In this document: positions 27,488 through 36,159 of the stretch, piece after piece
Layout of the letters: each line of letters opens with the position of its first letter
Numbering within the stretch: the stretch's first letter is position 1
NCBI RefSeq assembly: GCF_947503415.1
Contig: NZ_CANNDS010000001.1
Coordinates: 1,956,501 to 2,020,500, forward strand
DNA from: an uncultured Tateyamaria sp.
GTDB lineage: Bacteria > Pseudomonadota > Alphaproteobacteria > Rhodobacterales > Rhodobacteraceae
Direction of reading: 5' to 3'
Length of the DNA stretch: 64,000 nucleotides
Program-made: the position numbers and the translations under genes
The notes under the pieces: generated by a model
What the model saw: the letters and a program-made list of their open reading frames with translations, nothing else
What the model was told of the DNA's origin: nothing
The model's database searches: none

Positions 27488-27883
27488 CTATCTCGCGTCG
27501 CCCTGCACGTTGAGAAGTGCGGCATAGGCGATGCCGCCCTGCGTTTTCGGAACGAAGATGTGATCGTGGTGGTAGCCCGCGACGACGTTGCAGGGGATGT
27601 TCTGCGCTGTCAGAGCAGTGGCGACTGCGGCAGTGAGGCCAACGCCTTCGAGATCGGAATTCACCTGCAGGGTGATCTGTTGCATCACTGCACTGCTTTC
27701 ATAGCCGCCCGCCTTGGCCGTGGCTTCGGGCAGGATGAGGGTGGTGCCTTCGACCTCTTGAATAACGGCGAAAGCATCTGCTGGAATGGTACCCGTGCCT
27801 GTCACGGCGCAAAACACCCAATCGCCGGGTACCAGAACCGGTGTCATGCCTGCGATCATGGCTTGGGTGTCTTTGACGGTCAT
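27488..27883 (-). CDS. ACT-domain protein (COG3602 type)
   Basis: This 131-residue protein consists of two ACT-like halves. The N-terminal half has LVPGDWVFCAVTGTG (about 17-31). The C-terminal half carries ITLQVNSDLEGVGLTAAVAT and NIPCNVVAGYHHDHIFVP (about 100-117), the clearest signature of this family. ACT domains usually bind amino acids and regulate. ATG 27883 was chosen because the frame further upstream overlaps the MttB-like gene antiparallel to normal coding. It follows that gene by 10 bases and is probably co-transcribed. Confidence 0.8.
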   Translation of the reverse strand: MTVKDTQAMIAGMTPVLVPGDWVFCAVTGTGTIPADAFAVIQEVEGTTLILPEATAKAGGYESSAVMQQITLQVNSDLEGVGLTAAVATALTAQNIPCNVVAGYHHDHIFVPKTQGGIAYAALLNVQGDAR

Positions 27884-27893
27884 GGCGTGCCTC

Positions 27894-29435
27894 TCAGGGG
27901 TATCTGATGTCGAAGGCCGCGCGAATGGCGGCATCGGTTGCGTCATCGATATAGGACGGATGGTGATTGGCAAGGATATCGTCCACGCGGGCCGCGGCCC
28001 GGTCCCATGACGTGAGCGCGCCGGTGTCTTCCCATGTCTTTGGCGTGTCCCGGTCGGCGAGGCTGGGGTAGACATAGTCCCGCTCCATCACGGCGATGGT
28101 GGCTGGTCCGCCAAGGAAGTGACCCTCGCCCATCACCGCACCGCAGATGCCGTCATAGTCCAGCGTGTCGTCCGATACTTCGACGCCGCGCAGGATACGA
28201 TAGGTCAGGCCATGCATCTCGTCATCCAGCGCAAAGGCTTCGAAGCTGGCACCTAAAAGAGCGGCAGTCATGCCAGAACTTTCGTAGATTAGGTTGCCGC
28301 CTGCAAGGGCGGCAGCCAGCGACGTGAGCCCCTTTTCGGTGCCGTATTGCGCGTCCAGCGCTTTGGCGTCCGTCATGGAGGCCGCCACACCTGAGACGAG
28401 GCCAAGGTGGTTGATGATCTGGGCGGAGGCGGCGTTCATCACTGCGATCTCTCCGCCTCCGCCAGCAAAAGCGCCCGTGCGCAGGTCGATGACCAGGGGC
28501 CAGTTCGAAAACACCATCGGGTGGCCCGGCTTGATCGCGTGCACCATCACAAGGCTGGCCAGCGTCTCGGCCAGCGATTGAGCGAGGAACCCTGCAAGTG
28601 TGGCGGGTGCGGTGGCCCCTGCCTGAGCGGCGGTGATGCAACTGACGGGGATGTTGTGCGCGAGGCATTCGTAAACCGTGTCCATCGCATCCGCACCAAA
28701 GCGCATGGGCGAGATGACGGGGCTGATATGCGCCTTCACGAAAGGGCGCTTGGCAAAGGCACCGTCGCCCCCGGCCAGCATGTCGAACATGTGGACGATG
28801 GGGGCGACATGCTCCGCGAGTGTAAATGCCGTGGCGACGGGTTTGGTGGTGTTCCGGATCAGCGCGTAGGCGGTGTTGATGTCGAGCAGCCATTCGGTGC
28901 CCATGTCGCCTGCGATGCAGCAGCGGGTGAACCAGCTGACATTGGTAAGTGTGTCTTGGAGCCGGGTGAAGTCATGCAGGTCGGCGAGCGTGGACGGGCG
29001 GTAGAGCCGCGTCTGCCGATCGAGGGTTTGCACGGCTGCACCGCCGGTGCCGAAGTGGACCGCGTTGCCGCCAACCTCGATCGTGCGCGCGGGGTCGCGG
29101 CCATGCAGGGGGAAGGTTTTGGGCGCTTGGTCTATGGCCTCTTCTACCAGCGTTTTTGGCAGTGATATCCGCCCGTTGGACAGGCTGTGCGCGCCCGCAG
29201 TTTCGAGGGTTTGGCGTAATCGGCCCGGAACTTCGCCCATGCCCAGTTCGGACAGAAGGCGCAGGGCGGTGGCGTAAATGGCCTGAATGTCTGCGTCGGA
29301 CACAGGCCGGTATTGCCCGCCCATCTGGCCCGGTGGTGCGGGGTTCATTGGTGGCCCAGCGGCGCGGGCCTTTTTACGTGCGCTGCGTCCTTTGCGGATG
29401 GGTTTGGGGTCGGACATGGGATCAGGGGCGTTCAA
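27894..29435 (-). CDS. Trimethylamine methyltransferase (MttB)-family protein, non-pyrrolysine
   Basis: This 513-residue protein is of the MttB superfamily, which transfers methyl groups from quaternary or tertiary amines to a corrinoid protein. Blocks include GGQYRPVSDADIQAIYATAL (about 38-57), VHFGTGGAAVQTLD and the C-terminal HFLGGPATIAVMERDYVYP (about 447-465). The frame reads through without an internal TAG, so it is not a pyrrolysine enzyme. Non-pyrrolysine members include glycine betaine methyltransferase MtgB. A basic Arg/Lys-rich N terminus precedes the domain. No corrinoid protein gene is nearby. It is divergent from the dimethylglycine-dehydrogenase-like gene. Confidence 0.85.
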   Translation of the reverse strand: MNAPDPMSDPKPIRKGRSARKKARAAGPPMNPAPPGQMGGQYRPVSDADIQAIYATALRLLSELGMGEVPGRLRQTLETAGAHSLSNGRISLPKTLVEEAIDQAPKTFPLHGRDPARTIEVGGNAVHFGTGGAAVQTLDRQTRLYRPSTLADLHDFTRLQDTLTNVSWFTRCCIAGDMGTEWLLDINTAYALIRNTTKPVATAFTLAEHVAPIVHMFDMLAGGDGAFAKRPFVKAHISPVISPMRFGADAMDTVYECLAHNIPVSCITAAQAGATAPATLAGFLAQSLAETLASLVMVHAIKPGHPMVFSNWPLVIDLRTGAFAGGGGEIAVMNAASAQIINHLGLVSGVAASMTDAKALDAQYGTEKGLTSLAAALAGGNLIYESSGMTAALLGASFEAFALDDEMHGLTYRILRGVEVSDDTLDYDGICGAVMGEGHFLGGPATIAVMERDYVYPSLADRDTPKTWEDTGALTSWDRAAARVDDILANHHPSYIDDATDAAIRAAFDIRYP

Positions 29436-29579
29436 GTTTTCGGATCAGGCAAGCGTCGTGCTTTGGTTTTGGGGATGGCAAATGCAGGTTTTAAGAACGC
29501 TGAAGGTAAAATCTCCTGATTGACCGGACCTGCGCGCCCTTCGATGGTCCGCAAAACATACCGATCCGGAGCGTAGCCC

Positions 29580-31994
29580 ATGAAGACCCAGACCCGAGCC
29601 GTTGTGATTGGCGGTGGCATTGCTGGCTGTTCGACCCTGTATCATCTGACGCAGGAGGGGTGGACCGACGTGGTTTTGGTTGAACGGGACGAGTTGACCA
29701 GCGGAACCACTTGGCATTCGGCGGCACAGGTCACGAATTTCGGCATGAACCAGACGATGGTCGGCCTCAAGACGCATTCCATCAACCTCTATCAGGAACT
29801 GCGCGACGATCCGGATTATCCGGTGCAGTACAATCATGGCGACGGCGGCATTCGGCTGGCCAATACCGAAGCCCAGATGGACGGGTATCGCCATTTTGCC
29901 TCCATGGCGCGGGGCATGGGTGTGGAGTTCGAGGTGATTGATGCCGCCGAATGTGCGCTGCGGCATCCTCTGATCTCGACCGACAACCTGTTGGGGGGGC
30001 TTTGGGACGGCAATGACGGGGATATTGACCCGGCGAGCTTGTGTCAGGCGTTGGCGCGGCGCGCGCGCAACGCGGGGGCGGAAGTGTACCGTCAGACAAA
30101 TGTCACCGGGCTGACGCAGCTCAGGGACGACAGTTGGGTTGTCCATACAAACAAGGGTGATATTGCCTGCGAGGTTGTTGTGAACGCCTGTGGCTACCGG
30201 GTGAATGAGGTGGGCGCGATGATGGGGGTGCACCATCCCGTCACGTCGATGGAGCATCAGTATTTCGTCACCGACGAAATCCCGGGCATTGTAGAGGCGG
30301 GGCATCGGATGCCGCTGCTGCGCTGCCCGATCAGCGACTATTACTGTCGGCAAGAGAAGAATGGGCTGCTCTTGGGCTTCTACGAACAGGACTGCAAGAC
30401 CTGGGGCATGGACGGGATTTCGCCCGACTTTTCGAACGATCTGTGCCCGGATGATCTGGACCGGATCACGGATGTGCTGGAGGGTGCGTTTGAGCGGATG
30501 CCTGCGCTGATGGACGTCGGTATCAAGAACGTCGTGAACGGGCCGATCACCTACACCATAGACGGCGCGCCTTTGGTTGGGCCGATCCCCGGCAAGCGGA
30601 ATGCGTTTTGTATCATAGGCTTGCGCGCTGGGTTGGGCGAGGGCGGGGGCCATGGCTGGCTGCTGGCCCAACAGATCGTGCACGGCGAGGCGTGCTATGA
30701 CACGTGGTGTCTCGACCCTCGCAGGTTCACCGGGCATGGCAATGTGGAACTGACGGCGCTGAAGGCGATTGAAGACTATCAGAACGAGTTTCGGTTCCAC
30801 TTCCCGAACGAGCATCGCCCGGCTGGAAGGCCCATGAAAACCACGCCTTTGACGCCCGTGCTGGCGGCTGAGGGGGCGGAGTTTACCGTTGTGAATGGGT
30901 GGGAGCGGGCGGAGTATTTCAAGCCCACGCCTGACTTCGAGGTGACGCACGGGTTTGGCTTTGACGAAGCCTTTGACATAGTCGCGGAAGAGGTGAAGGC
31001 GGTTCAGACCGGAGTGGGTCTGGCCGAGGTGAACGGGTTCAACCGGATCGAGATCACCGGTCCGGACGCGCATGACTTTCTGGACCACGTGATGTGCGGG
31101 CGCGTGACGCGGAAGGGGGGCAAGGTTGGGCTTGGCTATTTGTTGAACGACCATGGCTGTGTGAAGGCTGAAGCGACCATCGCCAACATTCCCGACGGGC
31201 CGGTGTGGTATGGGTCGGCGGCGGCGGCGGAGTGGCACGACATGGATTGGCTGTGCGCGCACGCGGACGGGTTTGATGTGTCCTTTCAGTCGCTTACAAA
31301 TGACTACACGATCCTTGTCTTGGCGGGCCCAAAGGCGAGAGAGGTCCTGTCGGCTGCGTCACGCGGGGATTGGTCAAAGGCCGCATTCCCGTGGCTGTCG
31401 GTGCGTCGCGCCTTTGTCGGGATCGCACCTGCGGTGGTGATGTCGGTGAGTTTCTCGGGTGAGTTGGCCTATGAAATCCACGTGCCCAACAACCAGCTTT
31501 ATGCCGCCTATCTGGCGTTGCGCGCGGCGGGTGAGGGGCACGGGCTACACCTGTTTGGCGCGCGCGCGGTGGAGTCGATGCGGATGGAGAAGGGGTATCT
31601 GCATTGGAAGGCGGACCTGATCACCGAGTTCGATCCGTTCGAGACGGGGCTGGACCGGTTTGTGAAGATGGACAAGGATTTTGTGGGCAAGGCGGCGCTG
31701 GAGGCGCGGCAGGCCAAGGGCCTAACGGCGAAGCTGGTGAGCCTGGCGGTGGACAGCACAACATCGCATGCCCATCCGGGCGCATCGCTTATGCAGGACG
31801 GCAAAGTTGTGGGCACTGTGACCTCGGGCGATTGGGGGCACCGGGTGGGCATGAACCTTGCCTATGCTTTTGTGCCGCCTGATCTGGCCGCGCAAGGTAC
31901 TGAAATAACTGTGGATATGCTGGGTGCATTGGTGCCGGCCCGTGTCATTGCACCCGGCCCGTATGATCCTGATACTACCCAACCCCGCAGCTAG
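29580..31994 (+). CDS. Dimethylglycine/sarcosine dehydrogenase-like flavoprotein (DAO + GcvT)
   Basis: This 804-residue protein has an N-terminal FAD domain starting VVIGGGIAGCSTLYHL (about 8-23), then SGTTWHSAAQ with H46 in the position that binds FAD covalently in DMGDH relatives. An FAO_M bridge follows near 370-425. A GcvT-type tetrahydrofolate domain (about 430-690) and a GcvT C-terminal barrel (to about 790) complete it. Such enzymes oxidatively demethylate N-methyl amines and pass formaldehyde to tetrahydrofolate. With divergent MttB and a downstream TRAP transporter, the region suggests methylated-amine catabolism. Confidence 0.87.
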   Translation: MKTQTRAVVIGGGIAGCSTLYHLTQEGWTDVVLVERDELTSGTTWHSAAQVTNFGMNQTMVGLKTHSINLYQELRDDPDYPVQYNHGDGGIRLANTEAQMDGYRHFASMARGMGVEFEVIDAAECALRHPLISTDNLLGGLWDGNDGDIDPASLCQALARRARNAGAEVYRQTNVTGLTQLRDDSWVVHTNKGDIACEVVVNACGYRVNEVGAMMGVHHPVTSMEHQYFVTDEIPGIVEAGHRMPLLRCPISDYYCRQEKNGLLLGFYEQDCKTWGMDGISPDFSNDLCPDDLDRITDVLEGAFERMPALMDVGIKNVVNGPITYTIDGAPLVGPIPGKRNAFCIIGLRAGLGEGGGHGWLLAQQIVHGEACYDTWCLDPRRFTGHGNVELTALKAIEDYQNEFRFHFPNEHRPAGRPMKTTPLTPVLAAEGAEFTVVNGWERAEYFKPTPDFEVTHGFGFDEAFDIVAEEVKAVQTGVGLAEVNGFNRIEITGPDAHDFLDHVMCGRVTRKGGKVGLGYLLNDHGCVKAEATIANIPDGPVWYGSAAAAEWHDMDWLCAHADGFDVSFQSLTNDYTILVLAGPKAREVLSAASRGDWSKAAFPWLSVRRAFVGIAPAVVMSVSFSGELAYEIHVPNNQLYAAYLALRAAGEGHGLHLFGARAVESMRMEKGYLHWKADLITEFDPFETGLDRFVKMDKDFVGKAALEARQAKGLTAKLVSLAVDSTTSHAHPGASLMQDGKVVGTVTSGDWGHRVGMNLAYAFVPPDLAAQGTEITVDMLGALVPARVIAPGPYDPDTTQPRS

Positions 31995-32120
31995 ACCCCC
32001 TGCGCAGAAACCGGCGATATAGTTACAAAGGCGGGTGACAGAATTAGTTGCGTTGCATAACAATTCCCCCGGAAGAGCGAGTCAGGCCGTGGATGCCTGA
32101 CCAGATTAGGGAGGAAATAC

Positions 32121-33158
32121 ATGTCACTCACACGCAAATCATTCCTGAACATGGTGGGCGCTGCGGCCCTTGCCATCGGGTCGGGCACAGCCGCCTTTGC
32201 CCAAGAGGTCACGTTGAACCTGCACCAGTTCCTGCCTGCGCAGGCCAATGTGCCCAAGCTGGTTCTGGATGTCTGGGCCGACAATGTGGAAGAGGCCAGC
32301 GGTGGCCGGATCAAGGTGGATCGTTATCCGTCGATGCAACTGGGTGGGCGTCCGCCTGAGTTGATGGACCAGGCCATTGATGGGGTCGCTGATATCGTCT
32401 GGACCGTGGTGGGCTACACCCCCGGTCGGTATCCCAGCACCGAGGTGTTCGAACTGCCCTTCATGATGACAGACGCGCGCGCGATGTCGTCAGCCTACTG
32501 GCAAATGTTTGAAAAACATATGAAAGATACCGAATTCAAGGACGTGCATATCCTTGGCACATGGGTCCATGGCCCCGGCATGATCCACACCAAGGACGAG
32601 GTAAAGACGCCTGCCGATATGGAAGGGCTGAAGATCCGGGGCGGGTCGCGGACCGTCAATAACCTGCTGGAAAAGATGGGCGCCACACCTGTGGGCATGC
32701 CTGTGCCTGCCGTGCCTGAGGGCCTGAGCAAGGGGGTGATCGATGGCACCACGATCCCCTGGGAAGTCACTGGCGCGTTGAAGGTGCCGGAACTGGTGGG
32801 CAACCATACCGAGTTCGAGGGTAACGCCCTCTATACGCTCACCTTTGTGCTTGCGATGAACAAGGATCGTTATGACAGCCTGCCCGATGATCTGCGTCAG
32901 GTGATCGACGACAATTCGGGGCTGGAGTTCAGCATCTTTGCGGGTGGCACGCAGGCCGATTCCGATGGTCCGGCGCGTGAGTTTGCGGTGTCGAATGGCA
33001 ACAACATCGTGACTGTATCCGGCGCCGATCTGGACGCCTGGCGTGCAGCCGCGCAGCCCATCTATGACGAGTGGGTCGCGGACATGGAAAGCAAAGGCAT
33101 CGACGGGCAAGCCCTGATCGACGAGGCGCGCGCGCTGATGGACGCCTACGAAGGCTGA
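32121..33158 (+). CDS. dctP: TRAP transporter substrate-binding protein (DctP family)
   Basis: This 345-residue periplasmic protein has a signal peptide of about 27 residues (hydrophobic core AAALAIGSGTAAF, cleavage near AQE). The body has the DctP fold, with LHQFLPAQANVPKLVLDVWA and the substrate-ion-pair region GLKIRGGSRT (about 170-179), where the conserved arginine binds a carboxylate. The ligand is therefore an organic acid or a carboxylated amine. A GGGAGGAAAT ribosome-binding site precedes the ATG. It is followed by a hairpin and then by dctQ and dctM. Confidence 0.92.
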   Translation: MSLTRKSFLNMVGAAALAIGSGTAAFAQEVTLNLHQFLPAQANVPKLVLDVWADNVEEASGGRIKVDRYPSMQLGGRPPELMDQAIDGVADIVWTVVGYTPGRYPSTEVFELPFMMTDARAMSSAYWQMFEKHMKDTEFKDVHILGTWVHGPGMIHTKDEVKTPADMEGLKIRGGSRTVNNLLEKMGATPVGMPVPAVPEGLSKGVIDGTTIPWEVTGALKVPELVGNHTEFEGNALYTLTFVLAMNKDRYDSLPDDLRQVIDDNSGLEFSIFAGGTQADSDGPAREFAVSNGNNIVTVSGADLDAWRAAAQPIYDEWVADMESKGIDGQALIDEARALMDAYEG

Positions 33159-33180
33159 GCCGTTCACACTTTTGAAAGTC

Positions 33181-33213
33181 GGGCCGTGGCAGGAATGCTG
33201 CGGCCCTATTTTT
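33181..33213 (+). terminator. Hairpin between dctP and dctQ (attenuating terminator)
   Basis: The arms GGGCCG (33181-33186) and CGGCCC (33201-33206) enclose an inner CAG/CTG pair and are followed by TATTTTT. The position right after the binding-protein gene fits partial termination that keeps binding protein in excess over permease. Confidence 0.65.
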
Positions 33214-33232
33214 CCAATAATATGAGGCAGAT

Positions 33233-33790
33233 ATGTACGGGTTGGTGAAATGGCTGTCGCGGATGTCCGCGGTGATTGGGGGGATCGTTCTGGTCATCCT
33301 CATCCTGCTCACGACCCTGTCCATCATCGGGCGGGAGCTGTCGAAGCTGGGCCATTCGATGGGCGAAGGGTGGTTGGGGCAGATGCTGATCGCGTCCGGG
33401 GTGGACGAGATTCGGGGCACCTATGAGCTGACCGAAGCGGGTGTCGCCTTTGCCATTTTTGCGTTCTTTCCGGTCTGCCAATTCTATGGCCAACACGCGA
33501 CGGTCGATGTGTTCACGTCTGCCATGCCGCGCTGTCCTTTGGGCTGGCTGCGCGCGTTTTGGGAGGTCGTGCTGGCCGCTGTGATCGTATTCATCGGCCT
33601 GCGTCTTTATGACGGAATGCTGCGCTACATCGGCAATGGCGAGACGACGCTGTTCTTGCAATTTCCGGTCTGGTGGGCCTATGCCGCGAGTGTCGGAGCG
33701 GCGGCGATTGCGAGCCTCACGGCGGTCTATTGCGCCTGGGTCCGGGTGGTCGAAGCGGCCACCGGACGCCAAATCTTACCAGAGGGTTAA
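33233..33790 (+). CDS. dctQ: TRAP transporter small membrane subunit (DctQ)
   Basis: This 185-residue protein has four predicted membrane helices (about 12-36, 70-90, 105-125 and 150-170), the size and topology of DctQ. The segment FFPVCQFYGQHATVDVFTS (about 80-98) lies after the second helix. It bridges the binding protein and DctM. It lies 6 bases before the DctM gene. Confidence 0.88.
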   Translation: MYGLVKWLSRMSAVIGGIVLVILILLTTLSIIGRELSKLGHSMGEGWLGQMLIASGVDEIRGTYELTEAGVAFAIFAFFPVCQFYGQHATVDVFTSAMPRCPLGWLRAFWEVVLAAVIVFIGLRLYDGMLRYIGNGETTLFLQFPVWWAYAASVGAAAIASLTAVYCAWVRVVEAATGRQILPEG

Positions 33791-33796
33791 CGGCAC

Positions 33797-35149
33797 ATGG
33801 ACTGGATTCGCGAGATTGTCCAATTTCTGGGCCTGACCCGGCTGGAACTGGGGTTCTGGTCGTTCCCGATCCTGCTGGGCCTGATTTTTTTGCGCGCGCC
33901 GATTGGGCTGGCAATGTTCCTCATGGGGCTTCTGGGCTGGATATTCGCGATGAACGGCAACCCCACGCCGATCCTCGCCAAGCTGAAATCCGAGACATAC
34001 ACCACATTCTCTAACTACTCGTTAACCATCATCCCGATGTTCCTGCTGATGGGGCAATTCGCGACCCTGTCGGGCATGTCAACGGCGCTGTTCAAGGCAG
34101 CGGAGAGCTTTTTGGGGCACCGGCGTGGGGGCGTTGCGATGGCATCCGTGGGGGCCTGTGCGGGGTTCGGGGCGATCTGTGGATCGTCTTTGGCGACCGC
34201 GGCCACGATGAGCCGTGTGGCGCTGCCGGAGCTGAAAAGATATGGATATTCAGGGGGTTTCTCGACCGCCACCTTGGCTGCGGGGGGCACGCTGGGCATC
34301 CTGATCCCGCCGTCGGTAATCCTCGTGATCTATGCGATCATCACCGAGCAGAACATTGCCAAGCTGTTCCTAGCGGCGTTCATTCCCGGCATTCTGGCGG
34401 CGATTGGCTATGTGATCACCATTTCGATCTATGTGCGCCTGTACCCGGACAGCGCAGGCACCCGGGAGGCTGTGCCAATGGCCGAACGCTGGAAAGCGTT
34501 GGCCGAGACGTGGCCCGTGCTGGCAATCTTTGCACTGGTTGTCGGCGGTATTTATGCCGGTTGGTTCACGCCGACCGAGGGTGCTGCCATTGGTGCGGCG
34601 GGCACGGGGCTGGTGGCGTTGATAGGTGGCAACCTGACTTGGCGGGTGCTGGGGGAGGCGCTGATCGGGACGGCCAAGACGACGGCCATGATCTTTTTCA
34701 TCGTGCTGGGCGCGTCGCTTTACAACAACTTCCTGGCCCTGTCGGGCGCGCCGCAATGGCTGGCGGATTTCGTTCTGTCCCAAGGGTTTACGCCCATTCT
34801 GGTGCTGAGTGTGATCCTGCTGTTCTACCTTGTGTTCGGCTGTGTGATGGACAGCCTGTCGATGATCCTGCTGACGGTGCCGATCTTTTTCCCGGTCATC
34901 TCCGGCCTCGATTTTGGGATGACGCCCGAGCATGTGGCGATCTGGTTTGGCATTCTGGTGCTGATCGTGGTGGAGGTTGGATTGATCACGCCGCCGGTGG
35001 GCATGAACCTGTTTATCATCAACGCGATGGACCGGGAGACGCCGATGACCGAGACGTACAAGGCCGTGATGTTCTTTGTCGGGTCGGACATTTTCCGGGT
35101 GATTTTGCTGGTCGCGTTTCCGGCGATTACGCTGTTTTTGATCCCCTGA
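33797..35149 (+). CDS. dctM: TRAP transporter large membrane subunit (DctM)
   Basis: This 450-residue protein has about 12 membrane segments and is the ion-coupled transport subunit. Family blocks include GACAGFGAICGSSLATAATM (about 115-134), GTLGILIPPSVILVIYA (about 168-184) and the C-terminal VGLITPPVGMNLFIINA (about 393-409). Together with DctP and DctQ it forms a complete TRAP system. Position behind the DMGDH-like and MttB genes suggests a methylated-amine acid as substrate, which is inference. Confidence 0.93.
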   Translation: MDWIREIVQFLGLTRLELGFWSFPILLGLIFLRAPIGLAMFLMGLLGWIFAMNGNPTPILAKLKSETYTTFSNYSLTIIPMFLLMGQFATLSGMSTALFKAAESFLGHRRGGVAMASVGACAGFGAICGSSLATAATMSRVALPELKRYGYSGGFSTATLAAGGTLGILIPPSVILVIYAIITEQNIAKLFLAAFIPGILAAIGYVITISIYVRLYPDSAGTREAVPMAERWKALAETWPVLAIFALVVGGIYAGWFTPTEGAAIGAAGTGLVALIGGNLTWRVLGEALIGTAKTTAMIFFIVLGASLYNNFLALSGAPQWLADFVLSQGFTPILVLSVILLFYLVFGCVMDSLSMILLTVPIFFPVISGLDFGMTPEHVAIWFGILVLIVVEVGLITPPVGMNLFIINAMDRETPMTETYKAVMFFVGSDIFRVILLVAFPAITLFLIP

Positions 35150-35367
35150 CGCGCAACGTTCGGTGCCCTGTTTGGCACGGGGGCACGGGAATGCGGGTTA
35201 ACGGCAGGAAAACAAGGGGTTTGGGCGATGCACAACCCGTACACCCCCTGTGCACCCCCCGTACACCGCTTAAGCACTGGGATGCGGGTTAACGGTGCGG
35301 GCGGGGTGTTAACCTTAATGCCCGGTTAACGACGGGGGTTGCTGGAATCGGGGGCTCTGTGCTTGGG
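35150..35367. promoter_or_regulatory. Repeat-rich intergenic region with GTTAAC boxes and a CtrA-like site
   Basis: This gene-free stretch precedes the aromatic-acid cluster. ATGCGGGTTAACGG occurs twice (35191-35204 and 35282-35295). Further GTTAAC boxes lie at 35308-35313 and 35325-35330. CCCGTACACC occurs twice, 22 bp apart (35236-35245 and 35258-35267). TTAA-N7-TTAA, the full CtrA consensus, is at 35315-35329. Binding by any regulator is inference. Confidence 0.5.
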
Positions 35368-35386
35368 TAGTTATGAAATATAACTA
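35368..35386. promoter_or_regulatory. MarR-type operator before the hydroxycinnamate-like operon
   Basis: A perfect inverted repeat TAGTTAT-N5-ATAACTA ends 11 bases before the crotonase ATG, so a bound repressor would cover the translation start region or the promoter. The downstream MarR gene in the same operon is the natural candidate for the bound protein. The half-site TAGTT/AACTA recurs before the other MarR gene at 57905-57922. Confidence 0.7.
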
Positions 35387-35397
35387 ATGAGGTGCGC

Positions 35398-36159
35398 ATG
35401 CCGGATTTGTTGGTCGATGTGCAGGACAGGATCGCCGTTCTGACCCTGAACCGGGCCGAGAAGCGGAACGCCATGTCGGACGGGCTGCTGGCCGAGATTG
35501 ATGCGTTTTTCTCTGCCCCGCCCGAGGGGGTGCGGGTGGCGGTGATCACCGGTGACGGCGGGCATTATTGCGCGGGTCTGGACCTGAGTGAGCATGTGGC
35601 GCGGGATGCCGAAGGAACCTTGCACCATTCGCGTGGATGGCATGGCGTCATGGACAAGGTGCAGGGATCGGGCCTGCCGGTGGTGTCCGCCATGACCGGG
35701 GCTGTGATTGGCGGCGGGCTTGAGTTGGCCACGTCGACCCATGTGCGGATTGCCGAGCCTGATTGCATCTTTCAACTGCCCGAGGGGCGGCGGGGCATCT
35801 TTGTGGGCGGCGGGGCGACGGTGCGTGTGGGGCGCATTCTGGGGCCGGACCGTATGACCGAGATGATGCTGACCGGGCGGAAATATGGTACGGATGAGGC
35901 GGTGGCGTTGGGGCTGGCACATTACGCGGTTGGAACGGGGGAGGCTTTGCCCCGCGCGCTGGAGATTGCCGAACAGATTGCCGGGAACGCGCCGCTGTCG
36001 AATTACATGATGATCCAGGGGATTGCGCGGATTACGGATATGTCCCGGCAGGATGGGTTGTTTGTGGAGAGCATGGCGGCGGCCTTGGCCCAAACCTCGC
36101 CTGATGCGCATGAGGGGTTGGCGGCCTTTCTTGAGAAACGCGCCCCGAGGTTCCGGTGA
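35398..36159 (+). CDS. Enoyl-CoA hydratase/isomerase family protein (crotonase)
   Basis: This 253-residue crotonase opens LLVDVQDRIAVLTLNRAEKR and has the oxyanion-hole stretches GHYCAGLDLSEHV (about 55-67) and TGAVIGGGLELATST (about 99-113). A Glu in PEGRRGIFVGGG is in the catalytic position region. In this operon it could hydrate hydroxycinnamoyl-CoA thioesters, either as an Ech-type hydratase/aldolase or as a plain hydratase. ATG 35398 was preferred over GTG 35392 on ribosome-binding-site spacing. The stop overlaps the next gene start. Confidence 0.83.
   Translation: MPDLLVDVQDRIAVLTLNRAEKRNAMSDGLLAEIDAFFSAPPEGVRVAVITGDGGHYCAGLDLSEHVARDAEGTLHHSRGWHGVMDKVQGSGLPVVSAMTGAVIGGGLELATSTHVRIAEPDCIFQLPEGRRGIFVGGGATVRVGRILGPDRMTEMMLTGRKYGTDEAVALGLAHYAVGTGEALPRALEIAEQIAGNAPLSNYMMIQGIARITDMSRQDGLFVESMAAALAQTSPDAHEGLAAFLEKRAPRFR

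Noticed and set aside
27305-27907. A + strand 200-codon frame from the noncoding gap into the ACT-domain gene
   Set aside because: More than two thirds is antisense to the ACT-domain gene. The rest has no motif and no ribosome-binding site.
27894-29435. Possible pyrrolysine (TAG read-through) in the MttB homologue
   Set aside because: The frame is complete with no internal TAG, so it is a non-pyrrolysine member.
29445-31262. A 605-codon minus-strand frame inside the DMGDH-like gene
   Set aside because: Fully antisense to a well-supported FAD/GcvT protein; composition is typical of a shadow frame.
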